64,000 nt of DNA from Gemmatimonadota bacterium (lineage in GTDB: Bacteria > Gemmatimonadota > Gemmatimonadetes > Gemmatimonadales > GWC2-71-9), in assembly GCA_009692185.1 (NCBI GenBank), contig SHZT01000006.1:62001-126000 (forward strand), read 5' to 3'. The position numbers and the translations under genes were made by a program. The first letter of the stretch is position 1, and each line of letters begins with the position of its first letter. Positions 28,505-35,989 of the stretch are shown here, piece after piece. Under the pieces are notes generated by a model that was not told the origin of the DNA, did not search any database, and saw only the letters and a list, made by a program, of their open reading frames with translations.

Positions 28505-28688
28505 CCCGATTGTCATCACCGTTCGCCCCAACGGGCCGCTCAAGATCCGCGGACCGGCCGTCGTCCAGCGTTCGGATGGCGAGATCCTGTCACAGGAGGC
28601 GAACGTGGCCCTCTGCCGGTGTGGCCAGTCGTCCACTAAGCCGTTCTGCGATGGGACCCACAAGACCATCCCATTTCAGGCGGAGTAG
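28494..28688 (+). CDS. Small CDGSH iron-sulfur protein
   Basis: 64-residue protein with one complete CDGSH motif, CRCGQSSTKPFCDGTH near residues 41-56, which would bind a [2Fe-2S] cluster through three Cys and one His. It starts with GTG inside the preceding gene (11-bp overlap), so the two are translationally coupled. It closely resembles the C-terminal domain of its neighbour, suggesting a domain duplication. Confidence 0.85.
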   Translation: MPTDPIVITVRPNGPLKIRGPAVVQRSDGEILSQEANVALCRCGQSSTKPFCDGTHKTIPFQAE

Positions 28689-28788
28689 TTCTCAGCGTCT
28701 CAAGGCCCTCGCGCGTATAGTGTTAGTCCGCCCTCGCCGGTACGTTGTTGCGAGGCAAGCCACTGTACATCCAACGAAAATTGAGTTC

Positions 28789-30093
28789 ATGATCTTTCGC
28801 CGTCCATACATCGTCACTGCCGTAGCTCCTGCGGCTCTTCTGGTTCTCGTCGCATGCGGGGGCGAGCAGCGCCGTGGCGGTCCCCAGAACATCCCGGTGA
28901 CCGTCGCCAAGGCGGAACTGCGGGCCGTGCCGTACGAGATCAGCGCGCCCGGTACCGTGGAGGCCATCAACGCGGTGCAGGTGGCGTCCCAGGTCCCGGG
29001 CATCGTGACCAGCGTGCGGTTCCGCGAAGGGGACGAGGTCAAGCAGGGACAAGTCCTGTTTACGATCGATTCCCGCCCCTACCGCAACGCGCTGACGCAG
29101 GCGGAGGCCGCTCTGAGCCGCGACCTCATCCAGCTCAACAACGCCCAGAGACAGGTGGACCGGTACCAGGCACTCGCCAAGAACGAGTACGTGACCGACG
29201 AGCAATACCAGTCCCTGCGCACGACCGCCGACGCGTTCTCGGCCACCGTCAAGTCCGATTCGGCGGCGGTAGACAACGCGCGCGCCAACCTTGAGTTCAC
29301 GACCATCCGCGCGCCGCTCACCGGCCGGACGGGCAGCCTGCAGATCCGAGCGGGCAACCTCGTGCGGACGGCGGGCACGACGGTGGTCATGGTCAACCAG
29401 ACCAAGCCCATCCAGGTGCGGTTCGCGGTGCCGGCCACATACTTGCCGGAGATCCGCGCCCGGAACAACGACAGTTTGCTGGTACGCGTGAAGCCGGGCG
29501 GCACCATCGCCACCGCCGCAGACCAGCCGACGCTCGAAGGCGTGCTGGCATTCGTGGACAACGCGGTGGACACGACGACAGGCACCATTCTCCTCAAGGG
29601 CCGGTTCGACAACGCCCAGGGCATCTTGTGGCCGGGCCAGTTCGTCTCGGCAACAGTCGTGCTGTACGTGGAGCAGGCGATCGTGGTACCACAGCCGGCC
29701 GTGATGATCGGCGACCGCGGCAACTACGTGTTCCTGGTAGATGCCGAGCGAAAGGCGAACACGCGCCCGGTCGCCACCGGGCGGCTCGTGGGCGACGTGC
29801 TGATCGTGAACAGCGGCCTCACGGCCGATGACCTCGTGGTGTCCGACGGCCAGCTGCGGCTGATACCCGGCGCCCGGGTGGACATCAAAAACGCGGCAGA
29901 GGTCGGTCTCAAGCCCGACTCCTCGGCGCGCGGACCGGGGGGAGCAGGCGGGGCGGGCGGGGCGGGCGGCGGCCGGGGACGTGGCAACGGCGGCCAGCCC
30001 GGCGCCGGAGACAATACCAAGCGGGGCGGCGGAGGTAACGGCGGCGGACAGCAGCCGAATGGTTCTGCGCCTGCCCGGGAGAGCACCCAGTGA
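28789..30093 (+). CDS. RND efflux periplasmic adaptor (membrane fusion) lipoprotein
   Basis: 434 residues. A lipoprotein signal (LLVLVACGG, acylated Cys near 22) is followed by the barrel-sandwich hybrid (VEAINAVQVASQVPGIVTS), an alpha-helical hairpin (about 95-160), the second lipoyl half (TTIRAPLTGRTGSLQI), and beta-barrel and membrane-proximal domains. The C-terminal tail after about 375 is almost purely Gly/Ala/Asn/Gln and probably disordered. It links the RND pump to an outer-membrane channel, which is not encoded nearby. TATAGT at 28716-28721 could be its -10 box. The stop overlaps the pump start by 4 bp (GTGA). Confidence 0.92.
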   Translation: MIFRRPYIVTAVAPAALLVLVACGGEQRRGGPQNIPVTVAKAELRAVPYEISAPGTVEAINAVQVASQVPGIVTSVRFREGDEVKQGQVLFTIDSRPYRNALTQAEAALSRDLIQLNNAQRQVDRYQALAKNEYVTDEQYQSLRTTADAFSATVKSDSAAVDNARANLEFTTIRAPLTGRTGSLQIRAGNLVRTAGTTVVMVNQTKPIQVRFAVPATYLPEIRARNNDSLLVRVKPGGTIATAADQPTLEGVLAFVDNAVDTTTGTILLKGRFDNAQGILWPGQFVSATVVLYVEQAIVVPQPAVMIGDRGNYVFLVDAERKANTRPVATGRLVGDVLIVNSGLTADDLVVSDGQLRLIPGARVDIKNAAEVGLKPDSSARGPGGAGGAGGAGGGRGRGNGGQPGAGDNTKRGGGGNGGGQQPNGSAPARESTQ

Positions 30094-33000
30094 ACATCGC
30101 CGAGCTTTTCATCAAGCGGCCTATCGCCACCACGCTGATCATGGTGGGAATCCTTATTTTCGGCGTCGTCGGGTACCGGCGGCTGCCGGTGAGCGACCTG
30201 CCGACCGTGGATTACCCGACCATCAGCGTGAATGCCGGGTTCGCGGGCGCGTCACCCGAGACCATGGCGACGTCGGTGGCCACGCCGCTGGAAAAGGCGT
30301 TCACCAGCATCCCGGGAGTCGAGACCATCACGTCGAGCAGCAGCCAGGGCTCGACCAACATCACGCTCAACTTCACGCTCACCCGGCCGATCGACGCGGC
30401 GGCGCAGGACGTCCAGACGGCCATTTCACGCGTCGTGCGACAGCTGCCCCAGGGCATGCAGCCCCCTTCGATGAACAAAGCGAACCCGAGCGATTTCCCT
30501 ATCATCTTCTTCGCCGTGCAGTCCAAGACTCTGCCCCTGTCGGCGGTCAACGAATACGCGGAGACGGTCATCGGCCAGAAGCTCTCGACGCTCGAAGGCG
30601 TGGCCCAGGTGGAAATCCAGGGCTCGCAGCGCTACGCCGTTCGGGTCCAGCTCGACCCGCGCGCCTTGGCCTACCGGCGTATCGGCATTGACGAGGTCGT
30701 CTCCGCCATCACCTCGAGCAACGTCAACACGCCCGCCGGAGTCCTGTGGGGCCGGTATCGGGCGCTGTCGCTCCAGTCCAACGGCCAGCTCCAGAACGCG
30801 GACGCGTTCCGGAACATCACGGTGACCTACCGAAACGGCTCCCCGGTCCGGCTCGCCGACCTGGGCAACGTGTTCGATGGCGTGGACAACCCGCGCTCCG
30901 GCAATTTCTATAACGGCACGCGCACGATCATGGTGAATGCGCGACGGCAGCCGGGCAGCAATACGGTCGAAGTGGCCGACGCGGTGCGCGCGGCGGTGGA
31001 AGCACTCAAGCCCCAGCTGCCGCCGTCCATCACGGTGGACATCCTCTACGACCGCTCGGTGACCATCCGTGACTCGGTGACCGACGTGAAGGACACGCTG
31101 CTCCTCACGCTGGGCCTCGTGGTGCTGGTCATCTTCCTGTTCCTGCGGAACGTGCCGGCCACGATCATCCCGGGCATGGCCCTGCCCATGTCCGTGGTGG
31201 CGACATTCGCCGTCATGGCCCTCGCGGGCTTCAGCGTGGACAACCTCTCGATGATGGCGCTCACCCTCGCGGTGGGCTTCGTGGTTGATGACGCCATCGT
31301 GATGATGGAAAACATCGTCCGCCACATCGAGATGGGAAAACCGGTCATGCAAGCGGCGCTCGAAGGATCGCGGGAGATCAGCTTCACCATTCTCTCGATG
31401 ACCGTCTCGCTGGTCGCCGTGTTCATCCCCATCCTGTTCATGGGCGGCCTGCTCGGCCGGCTGTTCCACGAATTCGCGGTCGTGATCGGCGCTGCCATCC
31501 TGGTGTCCGGATTCGTGTCGCTCACGCTCACGCCCATGATGTGCGCCCGGTTCCTCAAGCCCAAGCACGAGGAGACGCACGGCCGCGTGTACAACGCCAT
31601 CGAGGCCGTGTACCAGGGCGTGCTCGGGTTCTACGAGCGCACGCTGCACTGGGTGATGCGCCACCGGCCCGCGACCATGGCGTTCTCGGCGGTGATTCTC
31701 GGCCTCACGTTCTGGCTGTTCGGACTCGTGCCCAAGGGATTCATTCCCACCACGGACACCGGCGCAGTCTTCGGCTCGGTTGAGACGGCCGAGGGCACTT
31801 CGTTCGATGTGATGATGGAGCGGATGAACCAGGTAGCCGACGTGATCCGCCAGGATCCCGCCGTTTCCGGCGTGACGGTCTCGGTCGGTGGCTTCGGCGG
31901 CGGGGGGGGCGGTGGCGCGGGCAACCAGGGGCGGTTGAGCGTGTATCTCGTTCCCCGGCGCGAGGGCCGGCCCCCGGTCGAGCAGGTCATCCGCACCCTG
32001 AACGGCAAGCTCCAGCAGGTGGCCGGGGTGCGGACGTTCCTCAGCAACCCCCAGCCGATCCGTATCGGCGGCCGCATGACCCGCAGCCTGTACCAATACA
32101 CCCTCCAGTCGTCCGACTTGGCGGCGCTCTATCAGTACTCGGGCATTATGGAAGCAAAGATGCGGGAAATGCCGGACCTGACCGACGTCGCGACAGACCT
32201 CCAGGTGCGGAACCCCCAGTTGCGGATCGACATTGACCGCGACCGCGCCGCCTCGCTCGGCCTCGGCATGGACCAGGTGCAGAGCGCACTCTACAACGCG
32301 TTCGGCTCCCGGCAGATTTCCACGATCTTCGGCGCCACCAACGATTACCCGGTCATGCTGGAGCTCCTGCCCGAGTTCCAGCGGGACCCGAGTGCCATCA
32401 ACATGCTGCACGTGCGGACCCGCACCGGCGCATTGGTGCCACTCGGCTCCGTGGCCACGGTGACGCCCATCATGGGCCCCGTCTCCATCAACCACTCCGG
32501 CCAGCTGCCGTCGGTAACCCTGTCGTTCAATCTCCAGCCCGGCGCTTCTCTCGGGACTGCCGTCGCCGCGGTCGAGCGGCTCGGCCTCCAGACCCTGCCG
32601 GCCTCCATCAGCACGTTCTTCAGCGGCACGGCGGCAGCGTTCCAGCAGTCGCAGGCCGGCCTGGCCTTCCTGCTGCTCATCGCCATCGTGGTCATCTACC
32701 TCGTACTGGGCGTGCTGTACGAGAGCTTCATTCACCCGCTCACGATCTTGTCGGGCCTGCCGTTCGCGGTGTTCGGCGCCCTGCTGACCCTGCTGATCTT
32801 CGGAATCGACCTGAACATCTATTCGTACGTCGGCCTGATCCTGCTGGTGGGATTGGTGAAGAAGAACGCGATCATGATGATCGACTTCGCCCTCGATGCC
32901 CAGCGAAAAGATGGCAAGGGTGCGGCCGAGGCGGCGGTCGAGGCATGCCTGGTACGGTTCCGCCCGATCATGATGACGACGATGTGCGCCTTGATGGGCA

Positions 33001-33221
33001 CACTGCCGATCGCGATCGGGCTGGGTGCGGGCGCGGAGTCCCGCCGGCCGCTGGGCGTCGCGGTGGTGGGCGGCCTGGCATTCTCGCAGATAGTCACGTT
33101 GTACGTGACGCCGGTGATCTTCACCTACATGGACGAGTTCCAGCACTGGGTGGCGGCGCGGTTCCGGCGCGGGGCGCCCTCGGCCACCCAGCGAGTGCCG
33201 GCTTTCGGGGGTGCGGACTGA
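30090..33221 (+). CDS. RND multidrug efflux transporter, HAE1/MdtC-like
   Basis: 1043-residue inner-membrane proton antiporter with 12 transmembrane helices and two large periplasmic loops. Signatures include FIKRPIATTLIMVGILIFG at the N-terminus, GFVVDDAIVMMENIVRHIE near 402-420 (TM4 proton-relay Asp pair; split GFVVDDAIVMM, ENIVRHIE) and LVGLVKKNAIMMIDFALD near 918-935. A poly-Gly stretch (GGFGGGGGGGAG) lies in the second porter loop. It starts with GTG overlapping the adaptor stop. The sequence fits drug or detergent export rather than heavy-metal (CusA) export, but the substrate is not determined. Confidence 0.95.
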   Translation: MNIAELFIKRPIATTLIMVGILIFGVVGYRRLPVSDLPTVDYPTISVNAGFAGASPETMATSVATPLEKAFTSIPGVETITSSSSQGSTNITLNFTLTRPIDAAAQDVQTAISRVVRQLPQGMQPPSMNKANPSDFPIIFFAVQSKTLPLSAVNEYAETVIGQKLSTLEGVAQVEIQGSQRYAVRVQLDPRALAYRRIGIDEVVSAITSSNVNTPAGVLWGRYRALSLQSNGQLQNADAFRNITVTYRNGSPVRLADLGNVFDGVDNPRSGNFYNGTRTIMVNARRQPGSNTVEVADAVRAAVEALKPQLPPSITVDILYDRSVTIRDSVTDVKDTLLLTLGLVVLVIFLFLRNVPATIIPGMALPMSVVATFAVMALAGFSVDNLSMMALTLAVGFVVDDAIVMMENIVRHIEMGKPVMQAALEGSREISFTILSMTVSLVAVFIPILFMGGLLGRLFHEFAVVIGAAILVSGFVSLTLTPMMCARFLKPKHEETHGRVYNAIEAVYQGVLGFYERTLHWVMRHRPATMAFSAVILGLTFWLFGLVPKGFIPTTDTGAVFGSVETAEGTSFDVMMERMNQVADVIRQDPAVSGVTVSVGGFGGGGGGGAGNQGRLSVYLVPRREGRPPVEQVIRTLNGKLQQVAGVRTFLSNPQPIRIGGRMTRSLYQYTLQSSDLAALYQYSGIMEAKMREMPDLTDVATDLQVRNPQLRIDIDRDRAASLGLGMDQVQSALYNAFGSRQISTIFGATNDYPVMLELLPEFQRDPSAINMLHVRTRTGALVPLGSVATVTPIMGPVSINHSGQLPSVTLSFNLQPGASLGTAVAAVERLGLQTLPASISTFFSGTAAAFQQSQAGLAFLLLIAIVVIYLVLGVLYESFIHPLTILSGLPFAVFGALLTLLIFGIDLNIYSYVGLILLVGLVKKNAIMMIDFALDAQRKDGKGAAEAAVEACLVRFRPIMMTTMCALMGTLPIAIGLGAGAESRRPLGVAVVGGLAFSQIVTLYVTPVIFTYMDEFQHWVAARFRRGAPSATQRVPAFGGAD

Positions 33222-33224
33222 CTT

Positions 33225-33295
33225 GAAAGGGAAAAGGGAAACAGGAAAAGCAGGACAGCAACAGCCTTACTTTTCCCTTTTCCCATTTCCCTTCT
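33225..33295. repeat. GGGAAA-unit hairpin between convergent genes
   Basis: The left arm (33225-33250) is made of GGGAAA units; the right arm (33270-33295) is its near-complement, made of TTTCCC units. Both arms are about 25 bases. It sits exactly between the RND pump and the desulfhydrase gene and can act as a bidirectional terminator. It includes the minus-strand stop codon. The same GGGAAA unit recurs inside nth at 54033-54063. Confidence 0.65.
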
Positions 33296-34302
33296 TACGC
33301 TGTTAGTTCCACCTGCCCTCCCGTGTGCCAGAACAGGACGGTTTCGTCTCCACGAAACCGTCCTGTTCGCACATAGGAGATCAGCGCGGCCATGGCCTTC
33401 GCCGTGTAGGTCGGGTCGAGAAACAGGCCCTCACTGCGGGCTGCCAGTTCGAGCGCCTCGGTTGATGCCGGAGTAGCCACTCCGTAGCCCCCACCCACAA
33501 ACGAGTCATCCACTTCGATCGTCAGCCCCGCGCCCAGAGGAACGTCCAGACCCAGGAGCGGTGTCATGCCGTCGAGCAGGTCGCGCACCACCGCGGCAAT
33601 CGAGGCAGCCGGGTCGTCCGCGCTGACGCCAACGACCCTGGTGGCGAGGGTGTGCAGTTCGACGCCGGCAAGGATTCCCGCGAGTGTCCCGCCGGACGAC
33701 GTGGCCACCACGATCGCGTCGGGCACGAGGCCCTGGGACACGAGCTCGCCGACGGCGCGCACGTAGCCCAGCGCGCCGAGCGGCGTGGATGCGCCAAGGG
33801 GCACGGCGTAGGGCCGCTTGCCCTGGGCGCGGAGCTGCTCCAGCGCGCTCGCCATGGCCGGTGCGCGCGCGGCGCGATCGGGTATGTACTCGATCGTCGC
33901 GCCGGTGAGTTCATGCAGGCGGGCGTTGCCCGTGGGGCGGTCCGGGCGGGCACCATTGATGAGAAGCCGGCACCCCAGTCCGAGGCGGGCGGCCGCCGCC
34001 GCGGTCACCCGGGCGTGGTTGGAATGCACGCCCCCCACGGTCACCAGGGTGTCCGCATTCTGCGACTTTGCCTCGCCAAGTACCAGTTCCAGCTTTCGCA
34101 CCTTGTTGCCGCCCAAGGCGAAGGGAATGGCATCATCCCGCTTGACCAGCAGGCGGGGGCCTGCACCCAATGCCCCCCGGAGCCGCGTAAGCTCTTCCAC
34201 CGCCGTGGGATACCGGCCGAGTGAAACGGTGGGCAACGCGGCGACCGCATCGCGGGCCCGTTGGTGGGTCCGGCTGACGAACTGGCTGGAAAGGCGCGCC
34301 AT
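33295..34302 (-). CDS. D-cysteine desulfhydrase / ACC deaminase family PLP enzyme
   Basis: 335-residue fold-type II pyridoxal-phosphate enzyme. The PLP lysine is in GGNKVRKLE near residues 64-72, the substrate loop is TVGGVHSNHARVTAAAA near 88-104, and the phosphate-binding loop is TSSGGTLAG near 203-211. It would break D-cysteine to pyruvate, sulfide and ammonia, or deaminate 1-aminocyclopropane-1-carboxylate. Specificity residues cannot be settled from sequence alone. It stands alone on the minus strand. Confidence 0.85.
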   Translation of the reverse strand: MARLSSQFVSRTHQRARDAVAALPTVSLGRYPTAVEELTRLRGALGAGPRLLVKRDDAIPFALGGNKVRKLELVLGEAKSQNADTLVTVGGVHSNHARVTAAAAARLGLGCRLLINGARPDRPTGNARLHELTGATIEYIPDRAARAPAMASALEQLRAQGKRPYAVPLGASTPLGALGYVRAVGELVSQGLVPDAIVVATSSGGTLAGILAGVELHTLATRVVGVSADDPAASIAAVVRDLLDGMTPLLGLDVPLGAGLTIEVDDSFVGGGYGVATPASTEALELAARSEGLFLDPTYTAKAMAALISYVRTGRFRGDETVLFWHTGGQVELTA

Positions 34303-34321
34303 GGTTCATGAAGTTCACGCC

Positions 34322-34351
34322 TTAACTCCATGTTGTCCAACGCGGTATCTT
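34322..34351 (+). promoter_or_regulatory. Candidate promoter of the pseudopilin gene
   Basis: TTAACT (34322-34327) and TATCTT (34346-34351) are 18 bp apart. The predicted start near 34358 supports the GTG at 34411 as start codon and argues against an ATG at 34330. Confidence 0.35.
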
Positions 34352-34410
34352 GCGGGGTGGGATTGGAACCGTTTGGCACCGGGATTGCAGGCATTACTGA
34401 GAATGGTGAC

Positions 34411-34887
34411 GTGCGTAACCGCCTGAAGAGCACCGCCGGCTATACGTTGATCGAGCTGGCCACGGTCCTGGTGGCGCTCAGCATCATGTCGTTGATGTCG
34501 TACGTAAAACTCAGGCCGGCGCTGGAGCACGGCAAGGTGAATGCTGCGGCGTCGGTCATGGCCATTGACCTTCAGTATGCGCAGCTGATGGCGGCAAAGG
34601 GGCGGAAGCCGGTGGTGGTGATCCTCACGGTGTCCACCCAGCAGTACGTCATTCGCGACAGGGCGACGTCGACCTTGATTTACCGGACCCGCTACCTGGG
34701 CTCGGGCACGGACTTTTCGCTGACATCCATGGCCGGTACGGCGACGACGCTGGAAGTCTTCCCCACCGGTGTCACGAGAACCACAACGACGTTCACGCTC
34801 GGGCGGCTTAAACGGGAAGCCGGGCGGCCACAGGACGTGGCCGACGTGGCTGAACTTCGCCTCCTCCACGGAGAACACGATGGCTGA
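34411..34887 (+). CDS. Type IV pilin-like / type II secretion pseudopilin
   Basis: 158 residues from a GTG start. A short basic leader ends in G and is followed by the prepilin methylation motif: STAG, then YTLIELATVLVALSIMSLM with Glu at mature position 5. The residue after the cleavage site is Tyr, which is less usual than Phe. The globular part is a GspH/FimT-like sheet (VNAAASVMAIDLQYAQLMAA, then beta-strands). No other pilus gene lies here, so it is an orphan pseudopilin. It overlaps the next gene by 8 bp. Confidence 0.75.
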   Translation: MRNRLKSTAGYTLIELATVLVALSIMSLMSYVKLRPALEHGKVNAAASVMAIDLQYAQLMAAKGRKPVVVILTVSTQQYVIRDRATSTLIYRTRYLGSGTDFSLTSMAGTATTLEVFPTGVTRTTTTFTLGRLKREAGRPQDVADVAELRLLHGEHDG

Positions 34888-35101
34888 TCAGCCTGACTGG
34901 AGTCTCGCGACCTGGGAGGGGAACCGGCGGCAGCAGCACCGTGAGTTCCTGGTGTTGTCGTTTCGAGAGAAGGTAAAGGTCGTCGAGCATCTGGCAGACG
35001 TGGCGCGGTTCTTCGCGGCGCGCCGAAGGGTGCGGGGCCTGGCGGTGCGTGAGCGTGGCAACGCCTATGGGACTGGGCCGAACTCGACCCCGGCGCAGTA
35101 G
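34880..35101 (+). CDS. Small conserved protein of unknown function
   Basis: 73 residues, starting MADQPDWSLATWEGNRRQQH, then hydrophobic and charged helices (REKVKVVEHLADVARFFAAR) and a basic tail. The strong ribosome binding site GGAG (34870-34873) at 6-nt spacing selects this start, 8 bp inside the pseudopilin gene. The WSLATWEGNR opening recalls small bacterial proteins often found beside unrelated genes. No function is assigned; an antitoxin-like role is only speculation. Confidence 0.6.
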   Translation: MADQPDWSLATWEGNRRQQHREFLVLSFREKVKVVEHLADVARFFAARRRVRGLAVRERGNAYGTGPNSTPAQ

Positions 35102-35166
35102 GGCTCCCCGATCCCCCTCCCGCGCTCGACGGCGTAGCGGTCGGCGAAGAACCTGGCTGCGCTTCG

Positions 35167-35481
35167 TCAGACGCTCGTCTTGAACAGCACTTCATCGCCG
35201 AGCATGAACACGATGCGGGAGGGGCGGGCGAAACCGCCCCTCCCCGACCGTAGTCGTACCCAGTTCACGGTGACCGGCACCGTGAACGGTCCGAAATCCT
35301 CGTGGTTCTCCGCAATGTGGTGTAGGCTGACGGAGATGTTCGTAGTGCCGGCCGCAACGCCCGTGAGTGTGCCCGTGTATGCCGCCGTGCGAGTGAACGT
35401 CAGGAGCGCCGAGTTCCCGGGAATGACATTGAACTCGAAGGCGGCGCTGTTGCCGACCGGATCGGCCGCGCACGGGAATGA
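35167..35481 (-). pseudogene. N-terminally truncated exported-protein remnant
   Basis: A 104-codon open frame on the minus strand, closed upstream by TAG at 35482-35484, with no start codon in its first part. It reads like the end of a beta-rich extracellular protein: FEFNVIPGNSALLTFTRTA, then YTGTLTGVAAGTTNISVSLH and FGPFTVPVTVNW. The end is interrupted by a hairpin element encoding RSGRGGFARPSR. It is probably a decayed relic rather than an expressed gene. Confidence 0.5.
35217..35244. repeat. Perfect GC-rich hairpin element
   Basis: GGGAGGGGCGG (35217-35227) and CCGCCCCTCCC (35234-35244) pair perfectly around the loop GCGAAA. It lies inside the decayed minus-strand reading frame, where it still preserves the frame. 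Confidence 0.6.
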
Positions 35482-35536
35482 CTAGCAAAATACTGGCGTC
35501 GCGCGCACCCGACGGCTAGTTTGGGGTATCCAAATC

Positions 35537-35905
35537 ATGGCTTCAGGGTCTCGTCGTATCCGCCGCTGGGGAGCCATCGTGCTCCTCTTCACCTGGGCGC
35601 AGGTTGCCACGGCGAATGCGGTGCCGTGCGCCATTTGGTGTCATCTGAACGGTGGCGCGTCGGCCCACGTCATGGCGTCCGTGCACGCCGGCGACAATCA
35701 CGGCGGCCCCGCACAGCACGACTGCGGCCCATCCATTGCCGATTCACACCGCGGCACGCCCCAGCTCCTGGTGGTGGCCGCCGTCACGCCTGACGTTCCG
35801 GTCGTACCCTTAGTAACCGTGACCACGATTGATCCCCCGGTCGCGAGCCTCCAGTCGTTCGTTTCCGTCTTCTCGGGTTTCGATACCCCCCCTCCGCGCG
35901 CCTAG
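35537..35905 (+). CDS. Exported Cys/His-rich protein, probable metal-handling
   Basis: 122 residues. The N-terminal signal segment (RRWGAIVLLFTWAQVATANA) is followed by a region with CAIWCH, HVMASVH, DNHGG, QHDCG and DSH, giving at least three Cys and several His suited to binding copper or another soft metal. The C-terminal part is hydrophobic Val/Pro-rich and ends DTPPPRA. I do not recognise the exact family. Position directly before a TonB receptor and a CopC-CopD/YcnI operon suggests periplasmic copper binding or sensing. Confidence 0.6.
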   Translation: MASGSRRIRRWGAIVLLFTWAQVATANAVPCAIWCHLNGGASAHVMASVHAGDNHGGPAQHDCGPSIADSHRGTPQLLVVAAVTPDVPVVPLVTVTTIDPPVASLQSFVSVFSGFDTPPPRA

Positions 35906-35966
35906 TCAAACAACCCGGTAGTCGTCGAGCGTGTCCGTCCATCAAGGGACGGCACGGGTGTTTGAC
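35905..35966 (+). promoter_or_regulatory. Nested hairpin upstream of the TonB receptor gene
   Basis: The outer arms GTCAAACAACCCG (35905-35917) and CGGGTGTTTGAC (35955-35966) pair with one bulged base. Inside them CCGTCC (35935-35940) pairs with GGACGG (35947-35952). It fills most of the 84-bp gap and could be a terminator, attenuator or operator. There is no T-run, so a regulatory role is at least as likely as termination. Confidence 0.45.
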
Positions 35967-35989
35967 TCAAAGACGAGGCGCAGAAAACA

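Larger units (their letters stand above)
35102..35536. other. 435-bp region without an intact gene
   Basis: Between the small protein gene and the copper locus. It holds an eroded exported-protein fragment on the minus strand (35167-35481) and a perfect GC-rich hairpin (35217-35244). TAGTTT at 35517-35522 and TATCCA at 35527-35532 are possible -10 boxes for the gene starting at 35537. Confidence 0.6.

Noticed and set aside
30426..33146. Very long open frame antisense to the RND transporter (about 900 codons)
   Set aside because: A GC-rich shadow of a clearly conserved gene; His/Arg/Gly-rich with no domain, and long antisense frames appear opposite every large gene here.
28789..33221. Heavy-metal (Cus-type) efflux assignment for the RND pair
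   Set aside because: The adaptor and pump resemble HAE1 multidrug systems, and no CusF/metal motif was seen; the copper locus is a separate unit.
34330..34410. ATG at 34330 as the pseudopilin start
   Set aside because: It would put 27 extra residues before a prepilin leader that is normally short, and the candidate promoter overlaps it.
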